From Dyadobacter sp. CY261 (lineage in GTDB: Bacteria; Bacteroidota; Bacteroidia; Cytophagales; Spirosomataceae): a DNA stretch of 64,000 bases. The stretch's first letter is position 1. Every line of letters starts with the position of its first letter. This document shows, piece after piece, positions 41,402-50,884 of this stretch. Location of the stretch: contig NZ_JAKCPW010000001.1 in the NCBI RefSeq assembly GCF_021440085.1, positions 1,550,001-1,614,000 of the forward strand. The letters are read 5' to 3'. The notes beneath the pieces were generated by a model. It was not told the DNA's origin. It did no database searches and worked only from the letters and a program-made list of their open reading frames with translations. The translations under genes were made by a program, and so were the position numbers.

Positions 41402-42520
41402 CTAAGATTCTAAAAACTGTTGAAATGTTGCTCGCTTGTCGATTTTATCGGTTGCTGTTTTGACAAATGCTTTTGCAAAGTAAATATGTTTAGGGTTTCC
41501 ATAGCCTGAAACATGTTTCCTAATTTCTGCCGATAGCTGTTCCGGTGTCAGACTAGGCAACTCTTTTTCGATGACCAGCACCAACTTTTGCCCCAATTTC
41601 TCATCTGCTTCCCACCAGCTGAAAAACGCATTTGAAATACTCAAATCATTAAAAACCAAGGCAATACGTTCATCCGCCTGGTCGAGCACGATTTTCACCC
41701 CGCCCGAATTGATCACATTATCCACCCGGCCAATCCATTGGAATGCATTCCCCTGTATTTCCACCAGATCATTCGTTTGCACCTTGTGTCCATTGGTAAC
41801 AGCGCCTGAGACAAACAAACATCCACGCTCATCGGTACCGAACTGGATGCCAGGTAAGAACATGTAGGAGTTGCTCCGGTTGACGCCATTGAGCGCTTTT
41901 AATGCAACGTGAGACACTGTTTCCGTCATTCCGTAACTCTGGAAAACAGGGACGTCAAGCGCCCGGATAAGTGCCAATAAAGACATGCTCACCGGCGCGC
42001 CGCCAAGCAATATCTTACCCAAATGTCCCGCTTGATCCTTCGTCGCTGGGTTTTCAAGGATTGCCTGCAATTGCATAGGCACCAGCGCTACAAAATCAAA
42101 ATCCACAGCATCCAGCCCTGCCATTGGGTTCGATGTCGGCTCGGTGATCGTGAGCTCCCAATCCAGTTCCATTCCTCTTACGAGCATCATTAATCCGGCA
42201 ATGTAGCCGACATTCAGACAAACCAGCGCGCGTGTACCAGTTCCGAGCGAGAGTACTTGACCGGTCATGGCTGCACTGTCAGCAAGTTGCTTGCGGGTAA
42301 CCGTGATGGGCTTGGGCATGCCGGTGGAGCCGGAGGTGTGCAGCACAAATTCATCTCTGCCTTGCATCCATTTTTCCATAAAATCATAGGCTTGGGCAAA
42401 GTAAGGATTTCGTGGCCTTTTCTGTGTTTGCCAAAGCGCTTTGCTCGTCGTCCAGGTCATAGCGAATGCGTGCATTACCGGTGTTGTTACCGGGCTTGAA
42501 TGCTCCGGAAAGTTATTCAT
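41402..42520 (-). CDS. menE: o-Succinylbenzoate-CoA ligase (AMP-binding)
   Basis: 372 aa from ATG 42520 (MNNFPEHSS); an in-frame ATG at 42616 would leave only 27 bp to the divergent menB. Motifs of ANL ligases: the P-loop HTSGSTGMPKP, YGMTE, GRVDNVINSGGVKI and the C-terminal catalytic Lys in KTATDKIDKR. It is short because the N-terminal lobe is abbreviated, as in other Bacteroidota MenE. It forms OSB-CoA in menaquinone synthesis, directly before the MenB step encoded opposite. The neighbour menB strongly supports this rather than another acyl-CoA ligase. Confidence 0.85.
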   Translation of the reverse strand: MNNFPEHSSPVTTPVMHAFAMTWTTSKALWQTQKRPRNPYFAQAYDFMEKWMQGRDEFVLHTSGSTGMPKPITVTRKQLADSAAMTGQVLSLGTGTRALVCLNVGYIAGLMMLVRGMELDWELTITEPTSNPMAGLDAVDFDFVALVPMQLQAILENPATKDQAGHLGKILLGGAPVSMSLLALIRALDVPVFQSYGMTETVSHVALKALNGVNRSNSYMFLPGIQFGTDERGCLFVSGAVTNGHKVQTNDLVEIQGNAFQWIGRVDNVINSGGVKIVLDQADERIALVFNDLSISNAFFSWWEADEKLGQKLVLVIEKELPSLTPEQLSAEIRKHVSGYGNPKHIYFAKAFVKTATDKIDKRATFQQFLES

Positions 42521-42643
42521 TTGTTTTTGAAGGTAACCTAAACAATGACTAATTTCGCACATTCGGGCAATCCCTGGTGGCCGCATTCCGGCTTTCGCAT
42601 TGCTTACCGATTGCATTTATTTTAATTTTACCACTCTGATTTT

Positions 42644-43468
42644 ATGTCCAGTACAGTTCAATGGGAAACCATTAAAGAATACGAAGAAATTCTCTTTACG
42701 CTTCACGAAGGAATTGCCAAAATCAGCATCAACCGCCCGCATAAGCATAACGCATTCACGCCGCTCACGGTAACCGAAATGATCGACGCGATGCACATTT
42801 GCCGTGAGGATCCCAGGATCGATGTGATCATTTTGACAGGCGAGGGCGGCAAAGCATTTTGTTCCGGTGGCGACCAGTCGGTACGCGGCCACGGCGGCTA
42901 TATCGGCGATGACCATGTACCACGCCTGAATGTGCTCGACCTTCAAAAAATGATCCGTTCGATCCCGAAAGCGGTCATTGCGATGGTGGCAGGCTGGGCG
43001 ATCGGCGGTGGACACGTATTGCACGTGATCTGCGACATTAGCATTGCAGCGGATAATGCACGATTCGGACAGACAGGCCCGAAAGTCGGCAGCTTTGATG
43101 GCGGTTTTGGCGCATCTTACCTGGCACGTGTGGTTGGCCAGAAAAAAGCGCGCGAGATCTGGTTCCTCTGCGACCAATATGACGCTGATGAAGCATTGCA
43201 AATGGGCCTGGTAAACAAAGTCGTTCCTTTGGAGCAGCTCGAACCGGTTACATTGGAATGGGCGAAGAAAATCCAGGAGAAAAGCCCCCTATCGATCCGT
43301 ATGCTGAAAAGTGCATTCAATGCGGAACTGGACGGCCAGGCCGGTATTCAGGAACTTGCCGGCAATGCGACGTTGCTTTATTACCTTAGCGAGGAAGCCA
43401 AAGAAGGCCAGCGCTCGTTTTTGGAAAAAAGAAAGCCGGATTTCAGCAAATTCCCAAAATTTCCTTGA
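42644..43468 (+). CDS. menB: 1,4-Dihydroxy-2-naphthoyl-CoA synthase
   Basis: 274 aa of the crotonase fold. Diagnostic MenB segments: [18 protein letters not shown] (oxyanion and substrate loop), [21 protein letters not shown], and [33 protein letters not shown] with the conserved Ser/Asp and Gly residues; the C-terminal [21 protein letters not shown] is also typical. It closes the naphthoyl ring from OSB-CoA in menaquinone synthesis. It is divergent from menE; an EVE-domain gene follows 52 bp downstream. Confidence 0.96.
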   Translation: MSSTVQWETIKEYEEILFTLHEGIAKISINRPHKHNAFTPLTVTEMIDAMHICREDPRIDVIILTGEGGKAFCSGGDQSVRGHGGYIGDDHVPRLNVLDLQKMIRSIPKAVIAMVAGWAIGGGHVLHVICDISIAADNARFGQTGPKVGSFDGGFGASYLARVVGQKKAREIWFLCDQYDADEALQMGLVNKVVPLEQLEPVTLEWAKKIQEKSPLSIRMLKSAFNAELDGQAGIQELAGNATLLYYLSEEAKEGQRSFLEKRKPDFSKFPKFP

Positions 43469-43520
43469 TTTAGTCCAGAAAGATTAACATTTTAACTCCT
43501 ACCATAGAAATACCCACCGA

Positions 43521-43934
43521 ATGAACCATTGGCTTGTAAAATCAGAACCATTTAAATATTCCTGGGACCATCTCGTTGCCGAGGGTGAGGGCATGTGGGA
43601 CGGCGTACGGAACTACGCGGCACGTAATAATCTGATGGCCATGAAAGTAGGTGACCCGGTGCTGTTTTACCATAGCAACGAAGGCAAGGAGGTTGTGGGG
43701 CTTGCCAAAGTATCCAAAGAGCATTACCCCGACCCTACTACCGACGAAGCGGGCTGGGTGGTGGTGAACCTGGTCCCGGTTAAGAAGTTTCCAGGTACTG
43801 TTACACTCGCTCAGATCAAGAAGGACGAACTTCTGAAACAAATGGATCTGGTCCGTTTGTCGAGGCTGTCGGTCGTACCGGTGAAACGCGAAGAATTCGA
43901 CCATATCGTTGCTCTGGCACATGACAAAAAATAA
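43521..43934 (+). CDS. EVE-domain protein
   Basis: 137 aa, the standard single-domain EVE length. The fold starts with HWLVKSEPFKYSWDHL, continues with WDGVRNYAARNNLMAMKVGDPVLFYHS and ends with MDLVRLSRLSVVPVKREEFD. These match the PUA/YTH-like EVE fold that binds modified bases in DNA or RNA in an aromatic cage. The last 14 bp overlap the secreted protein gene that starts at 43921. A role in recognising modified nucleic acid is a family inference. Confidence 0.9.
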   Translation: MNHWLVKSEPFKYSWDHLVAEGEGMWDGVRNYAARNNLMAMKVGDPVLFYHSNEGKEVVGLAKVSKEHYPDPTTDEAGWVVVNLVPVKKFPGTVTLAQIKKDELLKQMDLVRLSRLSVVPVKREEFDHIVALAHDKK

Positions 43935-45501
43935 GCGATCCGTTTTTCGGCTGGTCTTGCCGTTCCTCTTCCTGGGTATCCTGAGTGGACAACTCTTTGC
44001 CCAGGGAGTGAAACGGATTGAACTTCCATTGCCCGGTAACACGGCATATCAGGCAGTTCCTCTTGGCAAACAAGGTGTGTTGCTGATCTCCAAGCCTGAC
44101 AAAGGCACGTTCAATGTCCAGAAGTTCGATACGAACCTCGAACGGGTGTGGTCCATCGACGGTCCGATCGAGTCTAATCTCGACTATATCGCTTCCTCCT
44201 ATGACGGGCAGGCCGTGTTTCTGCTTTTCAGCAAATACCGGAGCTCATTGTATCAGATTGTGAAGGTTAACGTAGGCCCGGGTTTCGTGGAGACGTTTAC
44301 AATCAATACAGTGGACCGTTTTGAGATTACCGATTTCAAAACGCTGGGCTACTCGGTTTTTATGGCTGGAATGGTCCGTAACGAGCCGGTTTTGATTTAT
44401 ACTCAGCTTACAACACAGCAAACGCGGGTATTACCATCCGCCATTAAAGGTTCTAATGCCATTCAGACCGTCGAAGTCGATACGGCTCAGCATTTAGTCA
44501 ATGTTTGTTTTGCGGTTAAAAAAGGCCGGCAAACCAAGCTTGTAGCCCGTTCCTATGAAGAGACCGGTGAACTTTACACGCAGGTAACTGTGGACCCAGA
44601 AGATGATTTTTCGCTCCTGAGCGGACGTTTACAGGTATTAAACGACTCGGTGCGCATCGTGATCGGCACCTATGGCTATCGTAATATGCAAAGCAGCTCT
44701 GTTGCGGCATCGCAAGGTTTGTATATCAGTAAAATAGTGGGTGAAGAGACCGTTTTCACCAAATACCACAGTTTTACGGACTTCAAGAACTTCTTCAATT
44801 TCATGAGCGAGCGCCAGCAGGAGAAGATGGAAAAACGCATACGAAAGAAAAAGGAAAGCGGAGACGACCTGAAATTGAACTATCGTTTGCTCGTTCACGA
44901 TATCGTTCCGAGAGCCAACAACTTCCTCCTTGTCGCGGAAGTTTTTTATCCAGAATACCGTTATCAGAACCCAAGTATGATGGGCGGTTTCGGCTATGGA
45001 TATGGCGGCTACGGCTATCCGCTGGGAATGGGTCTTTATAATCCTTACCTCTGGAACCCAATGTATGGCGGCCGGGGTTACAACCAACAGGTCTTCGATG
45101 GCTTCACCTATACGCACGCGGTCGTAGCAGACGTAGACCAGAATGGCAACCTGCTTTGGGACAACAGCATTAGTTTTGACAATGTAAAAAGCATGGAATT
45201 GAAGGAAAAGATCAAAGTACAATCTTTTACTAATGGCAATTCCAAACTGATTTACAGCCACAACGGTGCCATCCGCAGCAAGATCATTAAAGCTGATCAG
45301 GTAATCGACAGCGACCGGGCTATCCCTAACGAAACCTACGTGGAAGGCGATAAAGTCCGCAAGACCAGCACCGACGATATCGACTACTGGTACGACAACT
45401 TCTACCTCGCCTGGGGAGAGCAGCGCATTGTGAACGCAGCGGGAGACGCCCAAACGCGTGGGCGACGGAATGTGTTTTACCTTAACAAGATTGCATATTG
45501 A
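43921..45501 (+). CDS. Secreted protein with Gly/Tyr-rich insert, unknown function
   Basis: 526 aa from ATG 43921; the start lies within the end of the EVE gene (14-bp overlap). A signal peptide (LPFLFLGILSGQLFAQG) precedes beta-rich repeats that look like propeller blades (YQAVPLGKQGVLLISKPD, LDYIASSYDGQAVFLLFS). A segment at about 357-395 is rich in Gly and Tyr (GGFGYGYGGYGYPLGMG, NPMYGGRGYNQQ), inserted between otherwise regular strands. I do not recognise a family. It probably resides in the periplasm or outer membrane. Confidence 0.78.
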   Translation: MTKNKRSVFRLVLPFLFLGILSGQLFAQGVKRIELPLPGNTAYQAVPLGKQGVLLISKPDKGTFNVQKFDTNLERVWSIDGPIESNLDYIASSYDGQAVFLLFSKYRSSLYQIVKVNVGPGFVETFTINTVDRFEITDFKTLGYSVFMAGMVRNEPVLIYTQLTTQQTRVLPSAIKGSNAIQTVEVDTAQHLVNVCFAVKKGRQTKLVARSYEETGELYTQVTVDPEDDFSLLSGRLQVLNDSVRIVIGTYGYRNMQSSSVAASQGLYISKIVGEETVFTKYHSFTDFKNFFNFMSERQQEKMEKRIRKKKESGDDLKLNYRLLVHDIVPRANNFLLVAEVFYPEYRYQNPSMMGGFGYGYGGYGYPLGMGLYNPYLWNPMYGGRGYNQQVFDGFTYTHAVVADVDQNGNLLWDNSISFDNVKSMELKEKIKVQSFTNGNSKLIYSHNGAIRSKIIKADQVIDSDRAIPNETYVEGDKVRKTSTDDIDYWYDNFYLAWGEQRIVNAAGDAQTRGRRNVFYLNKIAY

Positions 45502-45506
45502 CCATG

Positions 45507-45591
45507 GACCGCCGACCACCGACGGCCGATTGTTGCTTTTCTGTAATAAATAGAGTTGCGATCGGCGGTCGGCCGTCGATGGTCGGCGGTC
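45507..45591. repeat. Large imperfect inverted repeat
   Basis: The arms 45507-45530 and 45568-45591 pair over 24 positions with two mismatches (core GACCGCCGACCA on one side), separated by a 37-bp loop. The sequence is GC-rich and lies wholly in the gap between two same-strand genes. It is related in core sequence to the element at 39299-39334. It may act as terminator, mRNA stabiliser or a REP-like element. Confidence 0.6.
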
Positions 45592-45613
45592 AAAAATTTA
45601 AACCAACACCACC

Positions 45614-46501
45614 TTGATACTACTCTCACCAGACCAACATACTGACTACCAGTTGATAGATAGCGGCGGATTCGAAAAGCTCGAAAAATTCGGCCCTTAC
45701 GTTCTCTCACGTCCCGAGCCGCAGGCAATCTGGGATAAATCCCTCTCCGAAGAGGAATGGGAACAACGCTCGAATGCGGTTTTTAAAAAAGACAAAAATT
45801 CACAAGAGAAAGGCCAGTGGATCACCAAAGGAGATATGCCTGAGCGATGGGTGTTCCAGTACCGCACCAAAGACTTGCATTTGAGAAGCAAGCTGGCATT
45901 GTCCGCTTTCAAACACGTGGGCGTATTTCCCGAGCAGGCTACCAACTGGGATTTTATTGCCCGGACTTTGAAACAAATGCCCGAGGAAAAGCCGTCCGTA
46001 CTTAACCTTTTTGCCTACACCGGCATTGCTTCGCTAGCGGCAAAGGCTTCCGGTGCGGATGTGACGCACGTGGATTCGGTGAAACAGGTGATCAGCTGGT
46101 CGCGGGAGAATATGGATTTGAGCGGACTGAGCAACATCCGCTGGGTTGTGGAAGATGCGTTGAAATTCGTGCAGCGCGAGGTTCGTCGCGGTAACAAGTA
46201 CAATGGCCTTATTCTCGATCCTCCCGCGTACGGTCGCGGGCCCGACGGTGAAAAGTGGCTGCTCGAAGAAAGTTTAAATGAATTACTCCGGCTTTGCGCA
46301 CAGTTATTAAAGGAAGAGAACTTCTTTTTTATCATTAACCTTTATTCGCTCGGCTTTTCGGCCTTGATCGTGGAAAACCTGATTAAGGCGCACTTTGGAA
46401 CGAATATCAAGCATGAGTTTGGAGAGTTGTTCATCCCCGATTCTTTTGGAAAAAAACTTCCATTGGGTGTATTTTCCCGTTTTTCGGACCAGAATGTTTA
46501 A
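45614..46501 (+). CDS. Class I SAM-dependent methyltransferase, RlmI-like
   Basis: 295 aa. Only a TTG (45614) can start this frame near the N-terminus: an in-frame stop lies at 45599-45601 and the next ATG would remove the conserved IDSGGFEKLEKFGPYVLSRPEP opening. The SAM site is VLNLFAYTGIASLAAKASGADVTHVDSV, and LILDPPAYGRGPDGEKW is the N/DPPY-type catalytic motif of rRNA methyltransferases (RlmI/RlmL type). A 23S rRNA cytosine is the likely target by family, not shown. The large inverted repeat lies just upstream. Confidence 0.85.
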   Translation: MILLSPDQHTDYQLIDSGGFEKLEKFGPYVLSRPEPQAIWDKSLSEEEWEQRSNAVFKKDKNSQEKGQWITKGDMPERWVFQYRTKDLHLRSKLALSAFKHVGVFPEQATNWDFIARTLKQMPEEKPSVLNLFAYTGIASLAAKASGADVTHVDSVKQVISWSRENMDLSGLSNIRWVVEDALKFVQREVRRGNKYNGLILDPPAYGRGPDGEKWLLEESLNELLRLCAQLLKEENFFFIINLYSLGFSALIVENLIKAHFGTNIKHEFGELFIPDSFGKKLPLGVFSRFSDQNV

Positions 46502-46579
46502 AATCGGATTTAGATTCTTCAATTTTGTGTTTGAATGGGTAAGCTAACAGCAACGATAGCAAGGCTCCATTGGCGAAGC

Positions 46580-47779
46580 ATGAAGTCCGACAATCTCAAA
46601 CATATTTCTCTCGCATTTCTGATCGCTCTCGGAGGATTCGAACAATCCTGCGAGAGTGATGCCCGGACGTCCACACGGATTCCGCCGGTGATCAAAAAAG
46701 GCAAAGTACAATGGCAGAACGATGCATTACTGTCACTCACGGAGCTGATCAACCGTGGGATCGATTCGGACGTCAATTACTTTAAACGGGCACGCATTTA
46801 TTTCGAGCGGGAACAATACTCGGAGGCGCTGGACGATATCAATGAATCGATTTACGAGCAGGACAATGTAAGCGAGTATTTCCTTCTGCGCGGGAAAATA
46901 AACCGGGAACTGGGCAAGATCGACAATGCGCTGGAAGACGCGCAACGCGCAGAGGCATTACAACAAAGCAGCCCGGAACTATATGTTTTGCTTGCCGATA
47001 TTCTGCAAGCAAAAAACCGTTTCGGTGAGGCGGCTGGCTATCTCAATCAGGCATTGAAAATGGCACCATATGACGGCTCGGCCTATTATGTAAAAGGTAT
47101 GTTACAAGTTCGGCAAGGCGATTCCCTGGCCAGCTTGTCGAGCCTCAACTATGCGATGAACGTCAATCCGCGATTACTCCGCGCTTACGAGCAAGGCACG
47201 CTAATCAATTTAAAACTGAAAAACACCGCGGAAGCACTCGCTATCAATGAAAGGGCGCTGCAACGCTTTCCCGAGCGCGCTACCTTGTTTTTTGGAAGGG
47301 GTGAAATCCTGAATGCATTGGCCAAGCCGGACACCGCATTAATCTTTTATCAAAAAGCCGTAGCAATCCAGCCCGATTATGAAGAGGCTTTAAACCAACT
47401 GGCAGCAGTAGCCATGCAGCTTCGCGCCTACCCGCAGGCGATCCCCGCATTGAAAAAGCTTTTGAGGAAAAAGCCGCAATCGAAAGAGATCAACAACATG
47501 CTGGGCTATGCCTACGAAAAGAGTGGTGAGCTTGATCTGGCGAAGACCTACTACACCACTTCATTGACCATCGCTCCCGGCGACCAGGATGCGCGCTACG
47601 GAATGTTCCGGATCCGGAAAATCGAGTCGGAAGGTCTTTATCCCTCCTATTATCCGGAGCAAGATGCCAATCAGGGATATAAGTTGCTGGATACCGCTCG
47701 GGTTAAAATCAATATTATCCAGCCACGTGGTACTACAAATATCCGCGTGGACTCGTCACGAAAAGCTAAAATTGAATAG
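46580..47779 (+). CDS. TPR-repeat lipoprotein
   Basis: 399 aa from ATG 46580 (an in-frame ATG at 46535 would place 15 residues before the signal sequence). The N-terminus ISLAFLIALGGFEQSC suggests a lipidated Cys. About eight tetratricopeptide repeats follow across residues 55-350, for example FKRARIYFEREQYSEALDDI, LYVLLADILQAKNRFGEAAGYL and NNMLGYAYEKSGELDLAKTYY. The end is disordered. It is a probable outer-membrane or periplasmic scaffold. thrS starts 60 bp downstream. Confidence 0.8.
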   Translation: MKSDNLKHISLAFLIALGGFEQSCESDARTSTRIPPVIKKGKVQWQNDALLSLTELINRGIDSDVNYFKRARIYFEREQYSEALDDINESIYEQDNVSEYFLLRGKINRELGKIDNALEDAQRAEALQQSSPELYVLLADILQAKNRFGEAAGYLNQALKMAPYDGSAYYVKGMLQVRQGDSLASLSSLNYAMNVNPRLLRAYEQGTLINLKLKNTAEALAINERALQRFPERATLFFGRGEILNALAKPDTALIFYQKAVAIQPDYEEALNQLAAVAMQLRAYPQAIPALKKLLRKKPQSKEINNMLGYAYEKSGELDLAKTYYTTSLTIAPGDQDARYGMFRIRKIESEGLYPSYYPEQDANQGYKLLDTARVKINIIQPRGTTNIRVDSSRKAKIE

Positions 47780-47839
47780 CTTTGTGCTTTGCGGCCTTCC
47801 GCATTGCCATTGAACCATAGTCACAGAATATTTTTTTGA

Positions 47840-49783
47840 ATGAAAGACGAGTCTCAAGTAAAAATTACCCTGCCCGATGGTAGCGAACGTTTTTACCCAA
47901 AAGGGGTAACCGCTCTCGAAATTGCGCTCAGTATCAGTGAAGGGCTTGCACGTAATGTGATAGCCGCCAAAGTGAACAATGAAGTCTGGGACCCAACGCG
48001 CCAGATCACGGAGGATTCCCTGGTAAAACTGCTGACGTGGAATGACGAGGATGGCAAAGCGACGTTCTGGCATTCTTCGGCCCACTTACTGGCCGAAGCA
48101 TTGGAAGCGCTCTATCCGGGCGTTAAATTCGGAACGGGACCTTCTATTGAAAAAGGCTTTTACTATGATGTAGACCTCGGCGGACAAACGATTTCTCAGG
48201 AAGATTTCCCGAAAATCGAGGCAAAAATGCTTGAACTTGCCCGCCAGAAAAACGAATATGTCCGCAAGCCGATCAGCAAGGCAGATGCACTGGAATTCTT
48301 TACCCAAAAAGGAGACGAATATAAGCTGGAGCTGATCGACGGGCTGGAAGACGGCTCTATTACTTTGTACGAGCAAGGCGGTTTCACCGACCTCTGCCGT
48401 GGGCCGCATATCCCGAACACCGGATTTATTAAAGCCGCAAAACTGACCAACATCGCGGGTGCTTACTGGCGTAACAAGCAGGAAAACAAAATGCTTACGC
48501 GCATTTACGGGATTACTTTTCCAAAACAAAAAGAGCTGGAAGAGTACGTTACCCTGATGGAGGAAGCGAAAAAACGCGATCACCGCCGTTTGGGTAAGGA
48601 GTTAGAACTTTTTGCATTCTCCGAAAAGGTAGGACAAGGCCTGCCATTGTGGTTGCCGAAAGGTGCCATGCTGCGGGAGCGTCTGCAGGCATTCCTGAGC
48701 AAGGCACAGTCGCGTGCGGGCTATTTGCCGGTGATTACGCCGCATATTGGTAGCAAAGATCTTTATGTGACTTCCGGCCACTGGGATAAGTATGGCAAGG
48801 ATTCTTTCCAACCCATTAAAACTCCGAACCTCGGCGAAGAGTACATGCTCAAACCAATGAACTGCCCGCATCACTGCGAGATTTATAAAACCTCTCCGCG
48901 CTCCTATAAGGATCTGCCATTGCGGTTCTCGGAGTTTGGAACAGTGTACCGGTACGAGCAAAGCGGCGAGTTGCACGGGCTTACACGCGTACGCGGCTTC
49001 ACACAGGACGACGCGCACATTTTCTGCCGTCCTGATCAGGTGAAAGAAGAATTCATCCGCGTGATCGACCTGGTATTATATGTATTCAAATCGCTTGGAT
49101 TCGAGGATTACAGCGCTCAAATCTCTTTGCGTGACCCGAGTAACAAGCAGAAATACATTGGAAAGGACGAAGATTGGGAAAAAGCGGAAAGCGCGATCAT
49201 CGAAGCAGCATCAGAACGCGGCCTGAGCACAGTGACCGAACTAGGAGAGGCGGCCTTTTACGGTCCGAAGCTCGATTTCATGGTACGTGATGCATTGGGA
49301 CGTAAATGGCAGTTGGGTACCATTCAGGTGGATTATCAGCTCCCTCAGCGTTTCAGTTTAGAATATACCGGTTCGGATAACCAAAAGCACCGTCCGGTGA
49401 TGATCCACCGTGCGCCTTTCGGTTCGATGGAACGGTTCATCGCGATTTTGATCGAGAACACTGCGGGCCAGTTCCCATTGTGGCTTTCACCCGACCAAAT
49501 TGCCATTCTGCCGATCTCCGAAAAGTTTGCAGATTATGCAGAAGAAGTGTTCTTCCAATTGCAGGATCATGACATCCGTGGCTTTGTAGATCACCGCGAC
49601 GAAAAGATTGGCCGGAAGATTCGTGACGCGGAAGTTACCAAAGTTCCGTTCATGCTGATCGTCGGTGAGAAGGAAGCAGCCGAAGGAAAGCTATCAGTGC
49701 GTCGCAAAGGCGAGGGTGATTTAGGCAGCATGACCATCGAGGAGTTTATCACCTTTTTCAAAAAGGAGGCCAGCATTGCTTGA
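47840..49783 (+). CDS. thrS: Threonyl-tRNA synthetase
   Basis: 647 aa with the full domain set: TGS (1-62), the editing domain with [11 protein letters not shown] (about 75), the class II catalytic core, and the anticodon-binding domain after about 545. Zinc ligands are Cys342 ([11 protein letters not shown]), His393 (TQDDAH) and His523 ([13 protein letters not shown]). It charges tRNA-Thr and edits Ser-tRNA-Thr. It heads the conserved translation block thrS-infC-rpmI-rplT; the gap to infC is 110 bp and carries a -7 element, so infC can also be transcribed alone. Confidence 0.97.
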   Translation: MKDESQVKITLPDGSERFYPKGVTALEIALSISEGLARNVIAAKVNNEVWDPTRQITEDSLVKLLTWNDEDGKATFWHSSAHLLAEALEALYPGVKFGTGPSIEKGFYYDVDLGGQTISQEDFPKIEAKMLELARQKNEYVRKPISKADALEFFTQKGDEYKLELIDGLEDGSITLYEQGGFTDLCRGPHIPNTGFIKAAKLTNIAGAYWRNKQENKMLTRIYGITFPKQKELEEYVTLMEEAKKRDHRRLGKELELFAFSEKVGQGLPLWLPKGAMLRERLQAFLSKAQSRAGYLPVITPHIGSKDLYVTSGHWDKYGKDSFQPIKTPNLGEEYMLKPMNCPHHCEIYKTSPRSYKDLPLRFSEFGTVYRYEQSGELHGLTRVRGFTQDDAHIFCRPDQVKEEFIRVIDLVLYVFKSLGFEDYSAQISLRDPSNKQKYIGKDEDWEKAESAIIEAASERGLSTVTELGEAAFYGPKLDFMVRDALGRKWQLGTIQVDYQLPQRFSLEYTGSDNQKHRPVMIHRAPFGSMERFIAILIENTAGQFPLWLSPDQIAILPISEKFADYAEEVFFQLQDHDIRGFVDHRDEKIGRKIRDAEVTKVPFMLIVGEKEAAEGKLSVRRKGEGDLGSMTIEEFITFFKKEASIA

Positions 49784-49824
49784 TGTTTTTATAAGATTTT
49801 AGTATTATTCCAGCAATAAGGCAC

Positions 49825-49832
49825 TATTTTTG
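49825..49832 (+). promoter_or_regulatory. -7 element before infC
   Basis: TATTTTTG matches TAnnTTTG, 62 bp before the infC ATG. No clear -33 TTTG is seen at the right distance; a T-rich stretch at about 49797 is the best candidate. Confidence 0.45.
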
Positions 49833-49893
49833 TGGGAGTAGTGTTAATTTTTTCGATTTCCACCAAAAATAAAAAAACACCAATACAAATTAT

Positions 49894-50451
49894 ATGGCAT
49901 TAAGACCCCCTAGTGGACGGTTAAGGATTCCCGAAGAACCTTATAAAATTAACGAACGAATTACAGCGAAAGAAGTACGATTGGTCGGTGAAAACATTGA
50001 GCCGGGCATCGTAGATATCAATACCGCCCGCGCGTTAGCAAAGGCACAATCACTTGACCTTGTGGAGATTGCACCAACGGCAGTTCCGCCTGTCTGCAAA
50101 GTGGTTGACTATTCGAAGTTCAAGTACGAGCAGAAGAAGAAACAAAAAGAAATTAAGGCAAAGGCACAGAAGGTGGTCATTAAAGAAATCCGTTTCGGCC
50201 CTAACACGGACGACCACGACTTTGATTTCAAATTGAAGCACGCGACCAACTTCCTGAAAGAAGGCTCAAAAGTGAAAGCATATGTGCATTTCGTGGGACG
50301 TACGATTGTCTTCAAAGAGCGCGGTGTAAATCTTTTGAAGAAGTTCTCCGAAGCATTGTCTGAATATGGCAAGCTGGAAATGGAGCCTAAGCTGGAAGGA
50401 AAGCGGATGACGATCATCCTTGCTCCTGCACCTGCGAAGAGCAGCAAATAA
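49894..50451 (+). CDS. infC: Translation initiation factor IF-3
   Basis: 185 aa. The N-domain (PYKINERITAKEVRLVGENIEPGIVDINTARALAKAQSLDLVEIAPTAVPPVCKVVDYSKFKYEQ) and C-domain (KEIRFGPNTDDHDFDFKLKHATNFLKEGSKVK, MTIILAPA) are standard. It binds the 30S subunit and checks the start codon. The start is an ordinary ATG, unlike the AUU/ATT start that gives IF-3 autoregulation in enterobacteria, so control here must work otherwise. It is followed by a hairpin before rpmI. Confidence 0.97.
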   Translation: MALRPPSGRLRIPEEPYKINERITAKEVRLVGENIEPGIVDINTARALAKAQSLDLVEIAPTAVPPVCKVVDYSKFKYEQKKKQKEIKAKAQKVVIKEIRFGPNTDDHDFDFKLKHATNFLKEGSKVKAYVHFVGRTIVFKERGVNLLKKFSEALSEYGKLEMEPKLEGKRMTIILAPAPAKSSK

Positions 50452-50482
50452 TACGCTTTTTCATCAAGCATATCGATAGAAG

Positions 50483-50526
50483 ATCGTGTTTTTGGCCTAG
50501 TGCCGGAAACACGATTTTTATTTTTT
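50483..50526 (+). terminator. Hairpin terminator or attenuator between infC and rpmI
   Basis: ATCGTGTTT (50483-50491) pairs with AAACACGAT (50507-50515), extended by five more pairs including two G-U (TTGGC with GCCGG) around a CTAGT loop, and followed by a T-rich run to 50526. It lies inside an otherwise conserved ribosomal operon, so it may attenuate read-through into rpmI-rplT. Confidence 0.75.
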
Positions 50527-50538
50527 GGAGATTATAAC

Positions 50539-50546
50539 TAATTTTG
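50539..50546 (+). promoter_or_regulatory. -7 element before rpmI
   Basis: TAATTTTG matches TAnnTTTG, 42 bp before the rpmI ATG and directly after the infC hairpin, which suits a separate ribosomal-protein promoter. The -33 region falls in the T-run of the hairpin and is not a clear match. Confidence 0.4.
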
Positions 50547-50587
50547 CGGGCTGTTTTATATTTTATCAACTATTAGTTTTTTGAATC

Positions 50588-50782
50588 ATGCCTAAAATGA
50601 AAACCAACTCTGGTGCTAAAAAGCGTTTTGCGCTGACAGGCACTGGAAAAGTGAAACGCAAACACGCTTTCCACAGCCACATCCTGACTAAAAAATCAAA
50701 GAAGCGCAAGCGTGGATTGGTGAAGACAGGTCTGATCGATGTGTCTAATGAGAAGCAAGTATTGGCAATGCTTCGGAAATAA
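50588..50782 (+). CDS. rpmI: 50S ribosomal protein L35
   Basis: 64 aa, very basic. The start [33 protein letters not shown] is the L35 signature. It is a component of the large subunit, encoded with rplT as in most bacteria. An infC-rpmI hairpin and a -7 element upstream suggest it can be expressed apart from infC. Confidence 0.96.
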   Translation: MPKMKTNSGAKKRFALTGTGKVKRKHAFHSHILTKKSKKRKRGLVKTGLIDVSNEKQVLAMLRK

Positions 50783-50884
50783 TCCGTAAAAAGCCGATCA
50801 GAAATTAACCTCTGGTTTTTTGTTCAACCCGATAGAAGGCATTTAAGTCTCAGCAGAGCGCCGAATATCAAAAACAGTTAAATT

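Noticed and set aside
44638..45519. 293-codon minus-strand frame opposite the secreted GY-rich protein
   Set aside because: The plus frame has a signal peptide, overlaps the EVE gene in a typical way and shows repeated strands; the minus frame has no recognisable features.
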